A DNA stretch of 64,000 nucleotides. Origin: Okapia johnstoni. Taxonomy: Eukaryota > Chordata > Mammalia > Artiodactyla > Giraffidae. Of the stretch, positions 54,340 through 64,000 are shown in pieces; the stretch's first letter is position 1, and every line of letters starts with the position of its first letter. Location: positions 116,648,501 to 116,712,500 of the forward strand of contig CM044308.1 in assembly GCA_024291935.2 (NCBI GenBank). Reading direction: 5' to 3'. The notes beneath the pieces were generated by a model that saw only the letters and a program-made list of their open reading frames with translations, was not told the DNA's origin and searched no databases. The position numbers and the translations under genes are program-made.

Positions 54340-57300
54340 CTGTGGGACAAGAGGGGAGAAGGATAACCAACCGAGGCTCCAGCCGCCAGTCCTTCCTTCT
54401 TCACAGACTCCTCATCCCACCCAGACTGGTTCCCCTTCCTTAGTTAGAGGCAGCCCAGGGCCAGCGTCTTTTCTGAGATGCACTCTTCAGCTCCTCAGGG
54501 CCCCTTAGACCCGTCTAGTCTCCGCATCCCCACCCAGAAAGTGTCCTGTGCCTCCCCTTCCCCTCCCCCCCACACCCTCACCCATGGGCCCAGCTTCCTC
54601 CGGGCCCCAGCAGGCACCCCCAGACGGCCCCGGAGCCCCAAGTCTGCTTCCCCCACCCCACCCCATGCTGCTTCTCTCTCTATGGACACACCTGAGAGCA
54701 CTCTGGGGAGCACTCATCCCACGTTCTCCCCCCTCCCCTCCCCCACCGTGCTCCCAGCCCTACGGGCTCCCCCTCCCCCAGTGTGGCATGTGGGTGCCAC
54801 CTACATGATTCCAGGCTTGGCGCACTGGCTGCTGGTCTTATAATAGCTTGAAATGCGCTGCCGGGGGACTGCTTGGCTCACGTAGGTGAGGCAGCACTGG
54901 GCGGGGTAGTAAGGTCCTCCTGAGGAGAAAGAGGGGAGCGAAGCTGAGATCAGGGTGCTCCTTAAAGATGTCGGGTGCTGGCTGCCTCTGGAACCCTAGG
55001 GGGTGCAGGAGGGAAGGCAGAGGAGGACTGCACCCCAGAATTCAGAGAGAGGGCTACAGAAAAACCTCAATCCTCTGGCCCTCCTCTCAGGCTAATCCCC
55101 AGGCTCATCTTTCTCGCCTCCTTCATCAACAATCATTCTTCCCATTCTCTCACCCCCATGGAGTCCTTGACCAAAGTCACCCCATGGACTGTAGCCCGCC
55201 AGGCTCCCTTGTCCTTGGAATCCTCCAGGCAAGAATACTGGAGTGGGTTTCCCATTCCCTTATCCAGGGGATCTTCCCTGACCCAGGGATCAAACACAGG
55301 TCTCCTTCATTGCAGGCAGATTGTTTACCGTCTGAACCACCAGGGAAGCTATGTTGTCATGAGTCCCCTGCTCTAAACCGGCCAGCTCCCTGACCCCACA
55401 TTAGATAAAAATACCCATCCTACAGCATCCTAACCAGTCACCTAATGCTACCCTTCTAGCAGGAAGTTTCTTTGTCTTGAGGCTATAAAAATTGGCTACC
55501 AGCCCATGAAAGGTACTGGCTCTGTCTTGAGCCAGCCCACTGGTCTAACAGCGTCTCCTGCTCTAGTAACCTCTATTCTCCTCTCATTCTGCCTCGTGTC
55601 TAGAAATTCTTTTCCAGCCTGCATATAGACCACGACAGTCACCACCCCACCCCCAAAGGACTGACTGATGACTTTGAACTCTGGATGGAAGAGCAGCAAA
55701 GCCCAGGTCTCAGCGAGCACACGGCATCCCTGAGCAGAAGGGATATTAGGGGGAAAAAATCCCAATAGGACTGGGAATGCAGATCCTTTCCCTCTCAGTG
55801 CCCCCATCCTGCCTGATCCCCACTGAACCCACGCCCTGCAAAGAGGGAAAAATGCTCACACCAAGCCCCATGGACAATGGCCAGGGAGCTAGGACTCCCA
55901 GATCTAATCCCACCCAGCCTCTGCTGGCTTTGCCCCCATCACCCCACATGTCTCCTCATCTGTGAACGAGGCGGTTGACCACCTGGAGGCACAGAGACAC
56001 TTGGGGACTGAGTCGTGGGTATAAGACCCCATCTGCCTTTTCCCCTGTTTTACATTTTGGGCCTCCTGTGTAAGATTTTGCTGGAAGAAAAGTTTTCCTG
56101 ATCTAAAACACTTAAAAAAATTACTGTATTTTTCAGTTATTTTTTGATTCTGAGATTTCATGGCTCTTGTAGGAGGTGCAAGGGGGTGACAACAAAGTCA
56201 CACCAAGATTGAACTATGGGGGCAGCAGGGGAGGGGTTTCAGATCAAGGGCCTTGCAGTTAGGGGGTGCAGTGATTGGGGCCGTCATGTTATGTGACCAA
56301 CAGAAATGTGGGTGTGCACAGTGATGGCCTCGGGATCACCAAGGTGCTTGGTTGGAAAGGGAAGGGCTGGTCATCTTATCCATTGCCATCTCCAGCAGCA
56401 CATTCACCCCCTAAAGAGTGGAATAAGGGACCCCATGGTCCCTGGGAACCACTGTTACTGCATTCCTCTGAGCTGCCCAGTGACTCCCCAGATAAGCAAA
56501 GAAAACTGTCCCCATTCCAGCTTCCCCTCAGTTTCTAAAAAGGAAACGAGGTAAAATTGCAGAGTGAGGAATAGCTTGGGTTGCCTGTAAAGGCAGCTCA
56601 TCCTAAGAAACAAGCTGAAAAATGATGGCTTAGGGGACCCCACCCCAACTGTTGCTTTCCCGCAGTACATATCTAAGTCATGCTGCACTCATTGAGTAGG
56701 GAGACCCTGGAAGCAGCCTGGACCCAAATCTCAGGGGGTAAAGGGACAAAGTAGCCTTGAGGGTTCCAAACACGTCCCCCCGTCTGCTAGGGGATAATGA
56801 GCCCAAATGGGATGGGCCCGTCTTTAGTTTAATGGCAAAGAGAGAGGAATGGAGGGAGTGAAGGGATAACCTAGCCTCACTGCATGGCGTTGGCAGGGAG
56901 GGGACTGGTCCTGGGCAATGTGAGGATGAAACCAGTTTAAGAGGACACCAGACACAATGGAATACTACTCAGCCATAAAAAGAATGAAATATTGCCATTT
57001 GCAGCCACCTGGTTGGAGTTAGAGGGCATTATGCTAAGTAATTCCCTGATAGCTCAGTTGGTAAAGAATCTGCCTGCAATGCAGGAGACCCCGGTTCGAC
57101 TCCTGGGTCAAGAAGATCTGCTAGAGAAGGGATAGGCTACCCACTCCAGTATTCTTGGGCTTCCCTTATGGCTCAGCTAGTAAGGAATCCGCCTGCAATG
57201 CGGGAGACCTGGGTTTGATCCCTGGGTTGGGAAGATCCCCTGGAGAAGGGAAAGGCTACTCATTCCAGTATTCTGGCCTAGAGAATTCCATGGACTGTAT

Positions 57301-58369
57301 AGTCCATCGGGTTGCAGAGTCGGACACAACTAAGTGACTTTCACAGCAACATGACATGCTAAGTGAAATAAGTCAGACAGAGAAAAAGAAACACAGTATG
57401 CTATCCTTATATGTAGAATCTAACAAACACAATGAATAAGTGAACAGAACAAAAAAGAAACAGGCTCACAGATATAGAGAACAAACTAGTGTTTACCAGT
57501 AGGGAGAAGGAAGGGGGGAGAGGAAAATTTGGGCTAGGGGATTAAGAGGTACAAACAATTAAGTACAAAATAAGCTACAAGGATACATTATGCAACACAA
57601 GGAATACAGTCAATATTTTATAACTATAAATGGAATATGACCTTTAAAATTATGAATCACTATATCAAACACCTTAAGTAATATAAACTTGTATATGCAT
57701 GCGTGCTGTTACTTCAGTCCTGTCCGAGTTTTGTGACCCTATGGACTGTAGACCACCAGACTCCTCTGTCCATGGGATTTCCCAGGCAAGAGTACTGGAG
57801 TGGGTTGCCATTCCCTCCTCCAGGGGATCTTCCCCACCCAGGATCCAACCCAAGTCTCTTGCATCTCCTGCACTGGCAGGTGGGTTCTTTACCACTGGCG
57901 CCACCTGGGAAGCCCATACAACCTTGTATAGCAACTATGCTGTTGTTGTTTAGTCGCTAAATAGCACCTGACTCTTTGCGACCCTTGGACTGTAGCCGGC
58001 CAGGGTCCTCTGTCCGTGTGGTTCTCCAGGTAAGAATACTGGAGTGGGTTGCCATGTCCTCCTCTAGGGGATCTTCCCAATCCAGGGATTGAACCTGCAT
58101 CTCCTGCTTGGCAGGCAGATTCTTTACCACTGAGCCACCTGGGAAGCCCAGAGCAACTATACTTCAGTAATAAAGAAAAGAAGACACTAGACCTCCTTCT
58201 GGAGCCCCTTTCTCTTTGCATCCCCGGCAACCCAGCTCCTGTTTGTTATCCTACAGGGCCCAGGTTGGAAGGTGTTGCACTCACTTGAAGAGAATTCATT
58301 CTTGGACCCAAGGGCCACAATGATGCTGAGGAGGAGGAGGAAGGAGACGGCTGCCGTAGAGACCTTCAT
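54255..58369 (-). CDS. CCL14: CCL14 (HCC-1), CC chemokine, three exons
   Basis: Joined exons 58369-58285, 54919-54805 and 54339-54255 give 285 bases, 94 codons plus TGA (human 93). By family knowledge HCC-1 is an abundant plasma chemokine that becomes a strong CCR1, CCR3 and CCR5 agonist after proteases remove its N-terminal arm. Residues 1-21 form the signal peptide (MKVSTAAVSFLLLLSIIVAL core). The mature chain begins SKNEFSSSRGPYYPAQCC and continues YVSQAVPRQRISSYYKTSSQC, FITKKGHYICANPRDGWV and RDYIKELEE. The human counterpart reads TESSSRGPYHPSECC and IPRQRIMDYYETNSQC, which identifies CCL14 rather than CCL15 or CCL23. All four cysteines are present. A second ATG lies directly upstream (58372-58370), so the protein may begin MMKVS; I chose the MKVS start by homology. 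Intron 1 (3.4 kb) is packed with L1 and SINE copies, and intron 2 is 465 bases. Confidence 0.95.
54340..54804. other. CCL14 intron 2
   Basis: 465 bases, very C-rich on the plus strand (G-rich in the transcript), without a recognised repeat. The open frames here reflect base composition. Confidence 0.6.
54805..54919 (-). CDS. CCL14: CCL14 exon 2
   Basis: Acceptor cctcag|GA at 54921-54920, donor AATCAT|GTAGGT at 54804-54803. Begins with the last two bases of the arginine codon and encodes GPYYPAQCCLTYVSQ to SSQCAKPGI. Confidence 0.95.
55176..55351 (-). mobile_element. Bov-tA SINE fragment in CCL14 intron 1
   Basis: accccatggactgtagcccg to tgaaccaccagggaagct. The BovA end is truncated. Confidence 0.88.
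55352..56944. other. CCL14 intron 1, unique part
   Basis: About 1.6 kb with no named repeat. Open frames to about 100 codons on both strands are unrecognised. Confidence 0.45.
57041..57152 (+). mobile_element. Bov-tA SINE, 3'-truncated
   Basis: ttccctgatagctcagttgg to cactccagtattcttggg, cut where the next SINE starts. Confidence 0.88.
57153..57345 (+). mobile_element. Bov-tA SINE
   Basis: gcttcccttatggctcagct to gcagagtcggacacaactaa. In tandem with the truncated copy, which suggests insertion into or recombination with it. Confidence 0.9.
57693..57916 (-). mobile_element. Bov-tA SINE, reverse
   Basis: gcgtgctgttacttcagtcc to ggcgccacctgggaagccc. Confidence 0.92.
57940..58150 (-). mobile_element. 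Bov-tA SINE, reverse
   Basis: tgttgttgtttagtcgctaa to gagccacctgggaagccca. It ends about 135 bases from the exon 1 donor of CCL14. Confidence 0.92.
58285..58369 (-). CDS. CCL14: CCL14 exon 1 (coding part)
   Basis: ATG at 58369-58367 (a further ATG at 58372-58370), donor CTTCAA|GTGAGT at 58284-58283. Encodes the signal peptide and SKNEFSS, plus the first base of the arginine codon. Confidence 0.94.
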
Positions 58370-58667
58370 CATCCCGTGGAGGGAGCAGCTGCAGGAGGAG
58401 AGGCAGCCTGGTAGGGGCTTCGGAGGCTCCTGGGCTTTGGAAATTTTGAGAAATGTTCATCGAGACAAATTTTTTTGTTTTCAGTAGGGAAGTAGGAAAC
58501 AGTAGATCCCTCAGCGATTTCACATCCTGCACATGTGTTGAGGGTGGAGTGAAGGAAGCCTGGAGAGCCAAGATTTCAGAGAGGAAATTGACCTCCACCC
58601 CAGTGGGAATATATTTAACCCCTTTCTATTGCCACAGTTTAGATATGCTTTTTAATTTTTTATCCCA
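58370..58667. promoter_or_regulatory. CCL14: CCL14 upstream region
   Basis: About 300 bases of unique sequence before a SINE. No TATA box is evident. An acceptor-like cctcctgcag lies about 20 bases before the start on the minus strand, so an upstream noncoding exon is possible. In human, CCL15-CCL14 read-through transcripts are known. Confidence 0.4.
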
Positions 58668-58882
58668 TGCTCAGTTACACAGTCATATCTGACTCTTTGT
58701 GACTCCATAGACTGTAGCCCACCAGGCTCCTCTGTCCATGGGATTCTCCAGGCAAGAATACTGGAGTGGGTTGCCATGTCCTACTCCAGGGGATCTTCCC
58801 GACTCAGGGATCGAACCCACATCTCCTACATCTCCTGCATTGGCAGGCAGATTCTTTACCACTGAGCAACTTGGGAAGCCCT
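58668..58882 (-). mobile_element. Bov-tA SINE, reverse
   Basis: gctcagttacacagtcatat to ctgagcaacttgggaagccc. It limits the conserved CCL14 upstream region to about 300 bases. Confidence 0.92.
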
Positions 58883-59223
58883 GTTTAACCCTTTGACATA
58901 AGCCTTTCCTTAGTCATAGAAAGACCACAAGCCCAGTGGGGAGGGGAGACTGGTTCAGCCTTAGCTCAAGATCTCAAGGCTGGGATGTGTTCTGTGCCTA
59001 GTTCTGGTTCCAGGCCCCAGAACAAGGCTGTATGGGGGCCAGAGGTCAGAGGGGATTTGGGGTAACAGCATAAGGTCTCCAGTCTTGGAAATTCTCACTT
59101 AAGCTTTTCAGCAGAACCTTTGCCTCCCAACCTCATCTTCACTCCTTCACTGTCCCCTGGAGGGTGAATAAGTGCCATGGTGCTCAGTAGATAATTTATT
59201 TAACAAGCTTTATACTTTAATAT
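58883..59223. other. Unique intergenic DNA
   Basis: No exon or named repeat recognised. Confidence 0.4.
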
Positions 59224-59430
59224 GGGGCTTCCCAGGTGGTGCTAGTGGTAAAGAATCCACTTGCCAATACAGGAGACATAAGAGACGTGGGTTTGATCCC
59301 TAGATCAGGAACATCCCCTGGAGGAGGGTATGGCAACCCGCTCCAGTATTCTTGCCTGGAGAATCCCATGGACAGACGATACAGTCCATATTGTTGCAAA
59401 GAGTTGGACATGACTGAAGCAACCTAGGGC
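59224..59430 (+). mobile_element. Bov-tA SINE
   Basis: ggcttcccaggtggtgctag to gagttggacatgactgaagc, followed by a (ca)n run to 59451. Confidence 0.92.
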
Positions 59431-59469
59431 ACACACACACACACACACACATACGCACTTTAATACACA

Positions 59470-59600
59470 CTAGCTGTTGTCCCAAATGCTTCGTGAATAT
59501 TAGGCATTTTAAGCCTTATATTAGCAATTGAGGAAACTGAGGCACAAAAAGCATCCATAACTTGCCCAAGCTCTGACAGTTGATAAGAGGAATCAAACTC
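59470..59600 (-). repeat. MIR relic
   Basis: aggaaactgaggcacaaaaa and cataacttgcccaagctctg. Confidence 0.75.
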
Positions 59601-59634
59601 CGATCGGGTAGTCTGGCTCCCAATTAAAAAAAAA

Positions 59635-59841
59635 AAATTATTTAACTATTTGGCTGTACCAAGTCTTAGTTGCAGCATGCAGGATCTTTGATCTTCATAG
59701 TGGCACATAAGATATTTAGCTGTGGCATGAGGAATTTTCAGTTGTGGCATGTGGGACCTAGTTTCCTGACAAAGGGATGGAACCCAAGCCCCCTGCAGTA
59801 GGAGCATGGAGTCTTAGCCACTGGACCACTAGGGAAGTCCT
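59635..59841 (-). mobile_element. Long CHR-type SINE, reverse
   Basis: ttatttaactatttggctgt to ggaccactagggaagtcc. Confidence 0.88.
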
Positions 59842-60059
59842 CCAAGTCTCTGTTCTTAACCGCTATGCTATGGAGAAGAACCATGGGAGTCCCAACCAAG
59901 CGGTCTCTAAAATTGTCCTGCTTGGTTTGGCTTCTCTATAAAACCTTTAGTCTGAGACATTTCTGAGTTCAGGAAGTAGATCTCTTCAGGATCTTCTCCC
60001 AGTTTCTGAATTCGTGACAGAGAAGCTTAATGGGAACCTAGAAGATGCCTTATTTGGGG

Positions 60060-60395
60060 TTCAGTTCAGTTCAGTCACTCAGTCGTGTCTAACTCTTTGC
60101 AACCCCATGGACTGTAGCACACCAGGCTTCCCTGTTCATCACCAACTCCCAGAGTTCACTCAAACTCATGTCCATCGAGTCGGTGATGCCTTCCAACCAT
60201 CTCATCTCTGTCACCCCCTTCTTCTCCTGCCTTCCATCTTTCCCAGCATCAGGGTCTTTTCCAATGAGTCAGTTCTTCACATTAGGTGGCCATAAGTATT
60301 GGAGTTTCAGCTTCAGCATCAGTCCTTCCAATGAATATTCGGGACTGATTTCCTCTAGGATGGACTGGTTGGATCTCTGTGCTGTCCAAGGGACG
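60060..60395 (-). mobile_element. BovB 3' fragment, reverse
   Basis: From the ttcagttcagttcag terminus (complement of the BovB 3' end) to the ctgtccaagggac region. Confidence 0.92.
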
Positions 60396-60769
60396 GCCTG
60401 GAGCTCAGTGCTGGAAACTGTTCTGAAGCCACGTCCATGGATCACGTGACTGATGTGCTTCTGTGAAAGGGCAGCTTGCGTGCTATGTACTTGCCTTAGA
60501 TCTGTCTACATGGGCCATTTACAAAGGAGGAGTTGGGACTCAGGAAGGGCAGACGCACTCACGTTCATGAAATGATTTGGATGCAGGACCGATCCACTCT
60601 TCCATCTCTCAGTCCGGTGGCCTTGACCATGCTCTTCCTGGTTGGGGGGGTCCCTTGCCCTATTCTTCTTGCTTTTTTGATTAGAAGGCTGTTTGCATCT
60701 TCTGTCCTCCACTCATCAAGGCAGGGCAGGCATAGCAGATAGCAAATGATCTATAAGTATGTTTTATTT
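60396..60769. other. Unique intergenic DNA
   Basis: No exon or named repeat recognised. Confidence 0.4.
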
Positions 60770-60970
60770 ATTTACTTAAAAAAATATTTATTTGGCTGTG
60801 TTGGGTCTTAATTGCAGCATGCAGAACCTTCCTTGTAGTGTATGGACTCTCTAGCTGTGGTTCGTGGGCTCAGTTGGTCTGCAGAATCTTAGTTATCCAA
60901 CCAGGGATCGAACCTGTATCCCCTGCATCGCAGGGTACATTCTTAACCACTGGACCACCGAAGAAATTCC
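60770..60970 (-). mobile_element. Long CHR-type SINE, reverse
   Basis: atatttatttggctgtgttg to ggaccaccgaagaaattcc. Confidence 0.87.
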
Positions 60971-61480
60971 TGTAAGTATATGTTTCAGAAGAAGGATGAA
61001 TTGAGCTTGTCTAAGTATGTATATCTCATAGGAAATAGCTGAATTCTCATGCTTGGGTGCCAAGACTGTCATTTATTCGAAATTTTCTGTATTGTTGTCT
61101 ATAATAACACTGTTTAAATGCCTCAAGTCAAGTGATAAAAATTGTTGTCAGCAACAATGTAAGGAAACAAGCTGTTTCTGGGAAGAATGTGAGTTGGGAC
61201 AAAATAATGATGTCCTCTTTGTTTTTGTGGAGACTGGCCTACCTGCCAAGAACAACTTGGATCCAAGCAACAAGCTTGGATCTTTAGAGGAAAGTCTTTA
61301 TTTTTCAAGCAGTTATTGAGTTCCTACCTACATTAGCTTGGATATGCTCACTGCTATAATAAACAACCCATAAATCTCAGGGGAGTCATTAAAGGAAGGT
61401 TTATTCCTTGCTCATGTCACAGTCCACTGTGGGTCAGCAGTGGGGTGAGGGTGTGTGTTGGGCAAGGCTTTTTCATGTAC
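60971..61480. other. Unassigned AT-rich DNA
   Basis: An 88-codon plus-strand frame (61053-61319) is unrecognised. aaaggaaggtttattccttg and cagtccactgtgggtcagca look like an old dispersed repeat. Confidence 0.4.
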
Positions 61481-61494
61481 CCATTGTTTTTCTC

Positions 61495-61835
61495 AATAAA
61501 GTTTAATTTTAACTCTTTTACAGGATTTTATACATGACAGCTATTTTTATTTAATAGTTACAAATCAATTGAACACTCTGGAATGTATGGAATCAGAGAG
61601 GGAGATCAAGAAAAAAGCTGAACAGTATGAACAGTAAAAATTAGGAGTAAGCAGAATTTTAATTTGTAATTTACTTAGAAAACACTCATTTTCTTTGCCT
61701 TTTAATTTTTTGAGAGGTTTTTGGCCTCTTCTTTCTGCGATTCTTTTTCCTCTTGATGATGCTTTTCCCATCTTCTATCTTGTGAAGATTTTCAAAAAGG
61801 GGCCTTCAAGTTTGCTGCCAAAGGGGAGAAGCAGA
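61495..61835 (-). pseudogene. Possible processed pseudogene, basic C-terminal end
   Basis: The minus strand reads ENLHKIEDGKSIIKRKKNRR then KKRPKTSQKIKRQRK and a TGA stop (61697-61695). An AT-rich 3' UTR-like stretch with AATAAA-type hexamers follows to about 61495. The frame is lost upstream of this (an in-frame stop at about 61808), so nothing intact remains. The very basic end resembles nucleolar or RNA-binding proteins, but I cannot name the parent gene. Confidence 0.35.
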
Positions 61836-62527
61836 GGGGGATGGGAAGATTTTCACAGCCCAGTTCTGGAAATAGCATAAATTACTTTCACTTGCACTCC
61901 AGGGCCAAAATAAAGTTACCTGACTCCAACTTAATGGCAAAGTGAGAAAAATATAGATCGTCTATGTGCCCAGTGGGAAGAGAGAATGGGTTTCGTGACC
62001 ACATCCCTTCTTTGTCATAATATCATGGACTCAGCCTGGAAGTGACCCCGACCTCACAGCTTGAAGAGGGAACTCAAAAAAGTAAATGAAAATTACAAAA
62101 CAGTGGAATGAATGGACTTTGGTGGCAACATAATCAGAGACCTTAAAGGTTCCTCTGTGGCCCACTGGTGAGTATGCAGGAGTGCCTTTTAAAAAATGTT
62201 AAAAAAAAGTTTTTCAAGCCAACACATTTGCACTGATTTAAAAAAATTGAACAATACTGAAAGGGTGGGTGGGACCCTTAATATGTTTACTTCTTTGCTA
62301 CATCACTTGTTTGTGACAAATATAGGCCCCCACTGGCTTCAACCAAGTGGGTCATGCCTTCTGCCCCAGCACTGGTCCACATCAAGAGAAAAGGGTATGA
62401 GCTACATTACTTTAAAAATCTTGTCTATGGTTCTAAAAGTGAAATAGTAAATGTATGGATTTTTTTTAACAACTTTAAATCACATATTTTTCTAGCTATT
62501 TTGCACTTGTAAGATTTTTACTTTTTT
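61836..62527. other. Unassigned AT-rich DNA
   Basis: Might include more of the same pseudogene, but no coding similarity was seen. Confidence 0.35.
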
Positions 62528-62641
62528 TTTTCCCCCACACCACATGGTAAGTGGGATCTTAGTTCACCCTCCAGGGATGGAAACCATGCCTCCTGCATTG
62601 GGAGCATGGAATCTTAACCATGGGAGCACTAGGGAAGTCCC
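62528..62641 (-). mobile_element. CHR-type SINE, reverse
   Basis: gtaagtgggatcttagttca to gagcactagggaagtcccaa. Confidence 0.85.
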
Positions 62642-62710
62642 AAGATTTTTACTTCTAAAAATTCAAAAATTGGTTGTCAGACTTACTGAGCCACGTTTAA
62701 ACTTTTTCCA

Positions 62711-62928
62711 GGGCTTCCCTGGTGGCTCACCAATAAAGAATCTGCCTGCCAATGCAAGAGTGCGGGTTCAATCCTTGGGTCCAGGAGATCCCCTGGAGAA
62801 GAAAATGGCAACCCACTCCAGGATTCTTGCCTGAAGAATCCCAGGGACAGAGGAGCCTGGTGGACTACAGTTCATGGGGTCGCACAGAGTCAGACATGAC
62901 TGAGCGATTAAGCACAGCACAGCACAAT
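62711..62928 (+). mobile_element. Bov-tA SINE
   Basis: gggcttccctggtggctcac to gtcagacatgactgagcgat, with an (agcac)n tail. Confidence 0.92.
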
Positions 62929-63782
62929 CACTCAACCATTGTCTGCTTGAGTGATGATAAATATCTGTTTTAGGATTCTAGAGCAAGGGAGAGGGGTGCT
63001 CTGATTGGGACAGTGAGGGAAGGTTTTATGGCGGCATCTAAACTGAACCTTGCATAGATAAATAAACTAATTAAAAAAAATACAAAAAAAAATAAATAAA
63101 TTGAACCTTGCAGGATGGATTGAGTTTTGCTGGGAGGGCTGAGAGCAGGGGGCATTTCTGGCAGAGTCACCACAGGGAGCAAGGAAACAAAAGAGAACAT
63201 GTTGTTTTTGAGGAACCGTGAAGAGAGAGTATTATGTAACTGACTTTACATAACATTGCATTGTCTCCTCAAAGAGCTCAGGGAACAGCTGTGATTGACC
63301 AGGTGCTCGGTCAGGAAGGAAAGTCTCCTCTCACCCCTCATTTCTTTTCAGCTGCCGTTGTTGTGAACCAAAGGCTTGGTCAGGAGACACCTGGCCCGCA
63401 GCCACGTGGTCTGCGCTCACCGTTTTGCTTTACTCAGTCGGCAAGTCAGCCAGCCAGAGGACCCAGCAAAGCCACACACATTGCCCTTAGGGCTAGCATT
63501 GCTTTACTCCAATAGTTCTTTGAGGTCTTCAAGCTTCTGAAACAAAATCTCAAGAGTATCAAAGAAAAGGGGGGAATGGTAACCAAGCAGCACCCTCTGG
63601 GGCCTTCTCAGAATAGATTTGTCCCCTATATCCTCTGCTTTAGTTCTTCTCTGAAGTACCTAGTTAATAGTATCTGATACACATTTCCTGAGTTGTTTTA
63701 CAGATGTGAAAACTCCTCATCAGATGGAAGATGTTACCTACTGGATGACCAGGGGCTCATAGCCCCAGGCCTCCTGGAGCCT
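62929..63782. other. Intergenic DNA
   Basis: AT-rich with an (aaat)n tract at 63055-63105. No further chemokine exon (CCL15/CCL23 type) was seen. Confidence 0.4.
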
Positions 63783-64000
63783 CAGTTCAGTCACTGAGTT
63801 GTGTCCTCCTCTTTGTCACCCTATGGACTGCAGCACGCCAGGCTTCCCTGTCCATCACCAACTCCCAGAGCTTGCTCAAACTCATGTCCATTGAGTCGGT
63901 GATGCCATCAAACCATCTCATCCTTTGTTGTCCCCTTCTCTTCCTGCCTTCAATCTTTCCCAGCATCAGGGTCTTTTCCAATGAGTCAGTTCTTCACATG
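63783..64000 (-). mobile_element. BovB 3' end, reverse, cut by window edge
   Basis: Minus-strand frame gives [20 protein letters not shown] and [20 protein letters not shown]. Continues beyond the right end. Confidence 0.92.

Larger units (their letters stand above)
56945..57692 (+). mobile_element. L1 3' region, split by SINEs
   Basis: Segments 56945-57040 (aatactactcagccataaaa) and 57346-57692 (agtgaaataagtcagacaga, ccagtagggagaaggaaggg). gctaagta before and gctaagtg after the SINEs may be remnants of a target-site duplication. L1-type sequence also continues between and after the later SINEs (57917-57939 and about 58151-58185). Confidence 0.8.

Noticed and set aside
829..62928. Many tRNA-like box A/box B segments
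   Set aside because: They are heads of tRNA-Glu-derived SINEs with A-rich tails, not functional tRNA genes.
58883..63782. Search for a further chemokine gene (CCL15/CCL23/CCL3 type) upstream of CCL14
   Set aside because: No exon with CC or CANP-type motif was found before the window ends.

Overview
This window is vertebrate nuclear DNA from a ruminant (cattle, sheep or goat type). The evidence is the dense load of ruminant retroelements (BovB/RTE LINE tails, Bov-tA and Bov-A2 SINEs, tRNA-Glu-derived CHR-type SINEs, artiodactyl L1 3' ends) and four intron-split mammalian genes, all on the minus strand. The gene content matches the macrophage-inflammatory CC chemokine cluster, which lies on human 17q12 and on chromosome 19 in cattle and goat (11 in sheep). 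Chromosome names are established knowledge, not visible here. The species cannot be fixed by eye. Layout from left to right: a BovB tail (1-628); the first coding exon of HEATR9 (3044-3131), with the rest of that gene beyond the left edge; CCL5/RANTES in three exons (7031-13338) with a recognisable virus- and cytokine-inducible promoter (13423-13540); about 34 kb with no recognised exon (13.6-47.2 kb), made of repeats, one orphan CpG-rich island (17.09-17.48 kb) and two LTR-like relics; CCL16 (48169-51353); CCL14 (54255-58369); and a repeat-rich right flank with a lysine/arginine-rich coding relic near 61.7 kb. The three chemokines share one design: exon 1 carries the signal peptide, exon 2 the CC motif and most of the core, exon 3 the last cysteine and the C-terminal helix. 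All introns keep the family phases. The proteins are secreted leukocyte attractants that act through G-protein-coupled CC receptors. Most notable: (1) the HEATR9 start codon expected from the human protein reads ATA; (2) CCL16 stops about 19 codons earlier than the human gene, with a decayed but still alignable tail after the stop; (3) the arginine-glycine activation site of CCL14 is kept and straddles an exon junction; (4) RDM1 and LYZL6, which separate CCL5 from CCL16 in human, were not found; (5) several nested retroelements have clear target-site duplications. I saw no CRISPR array, operon or other prokaryotic-type system, and no convincing undescribed system.
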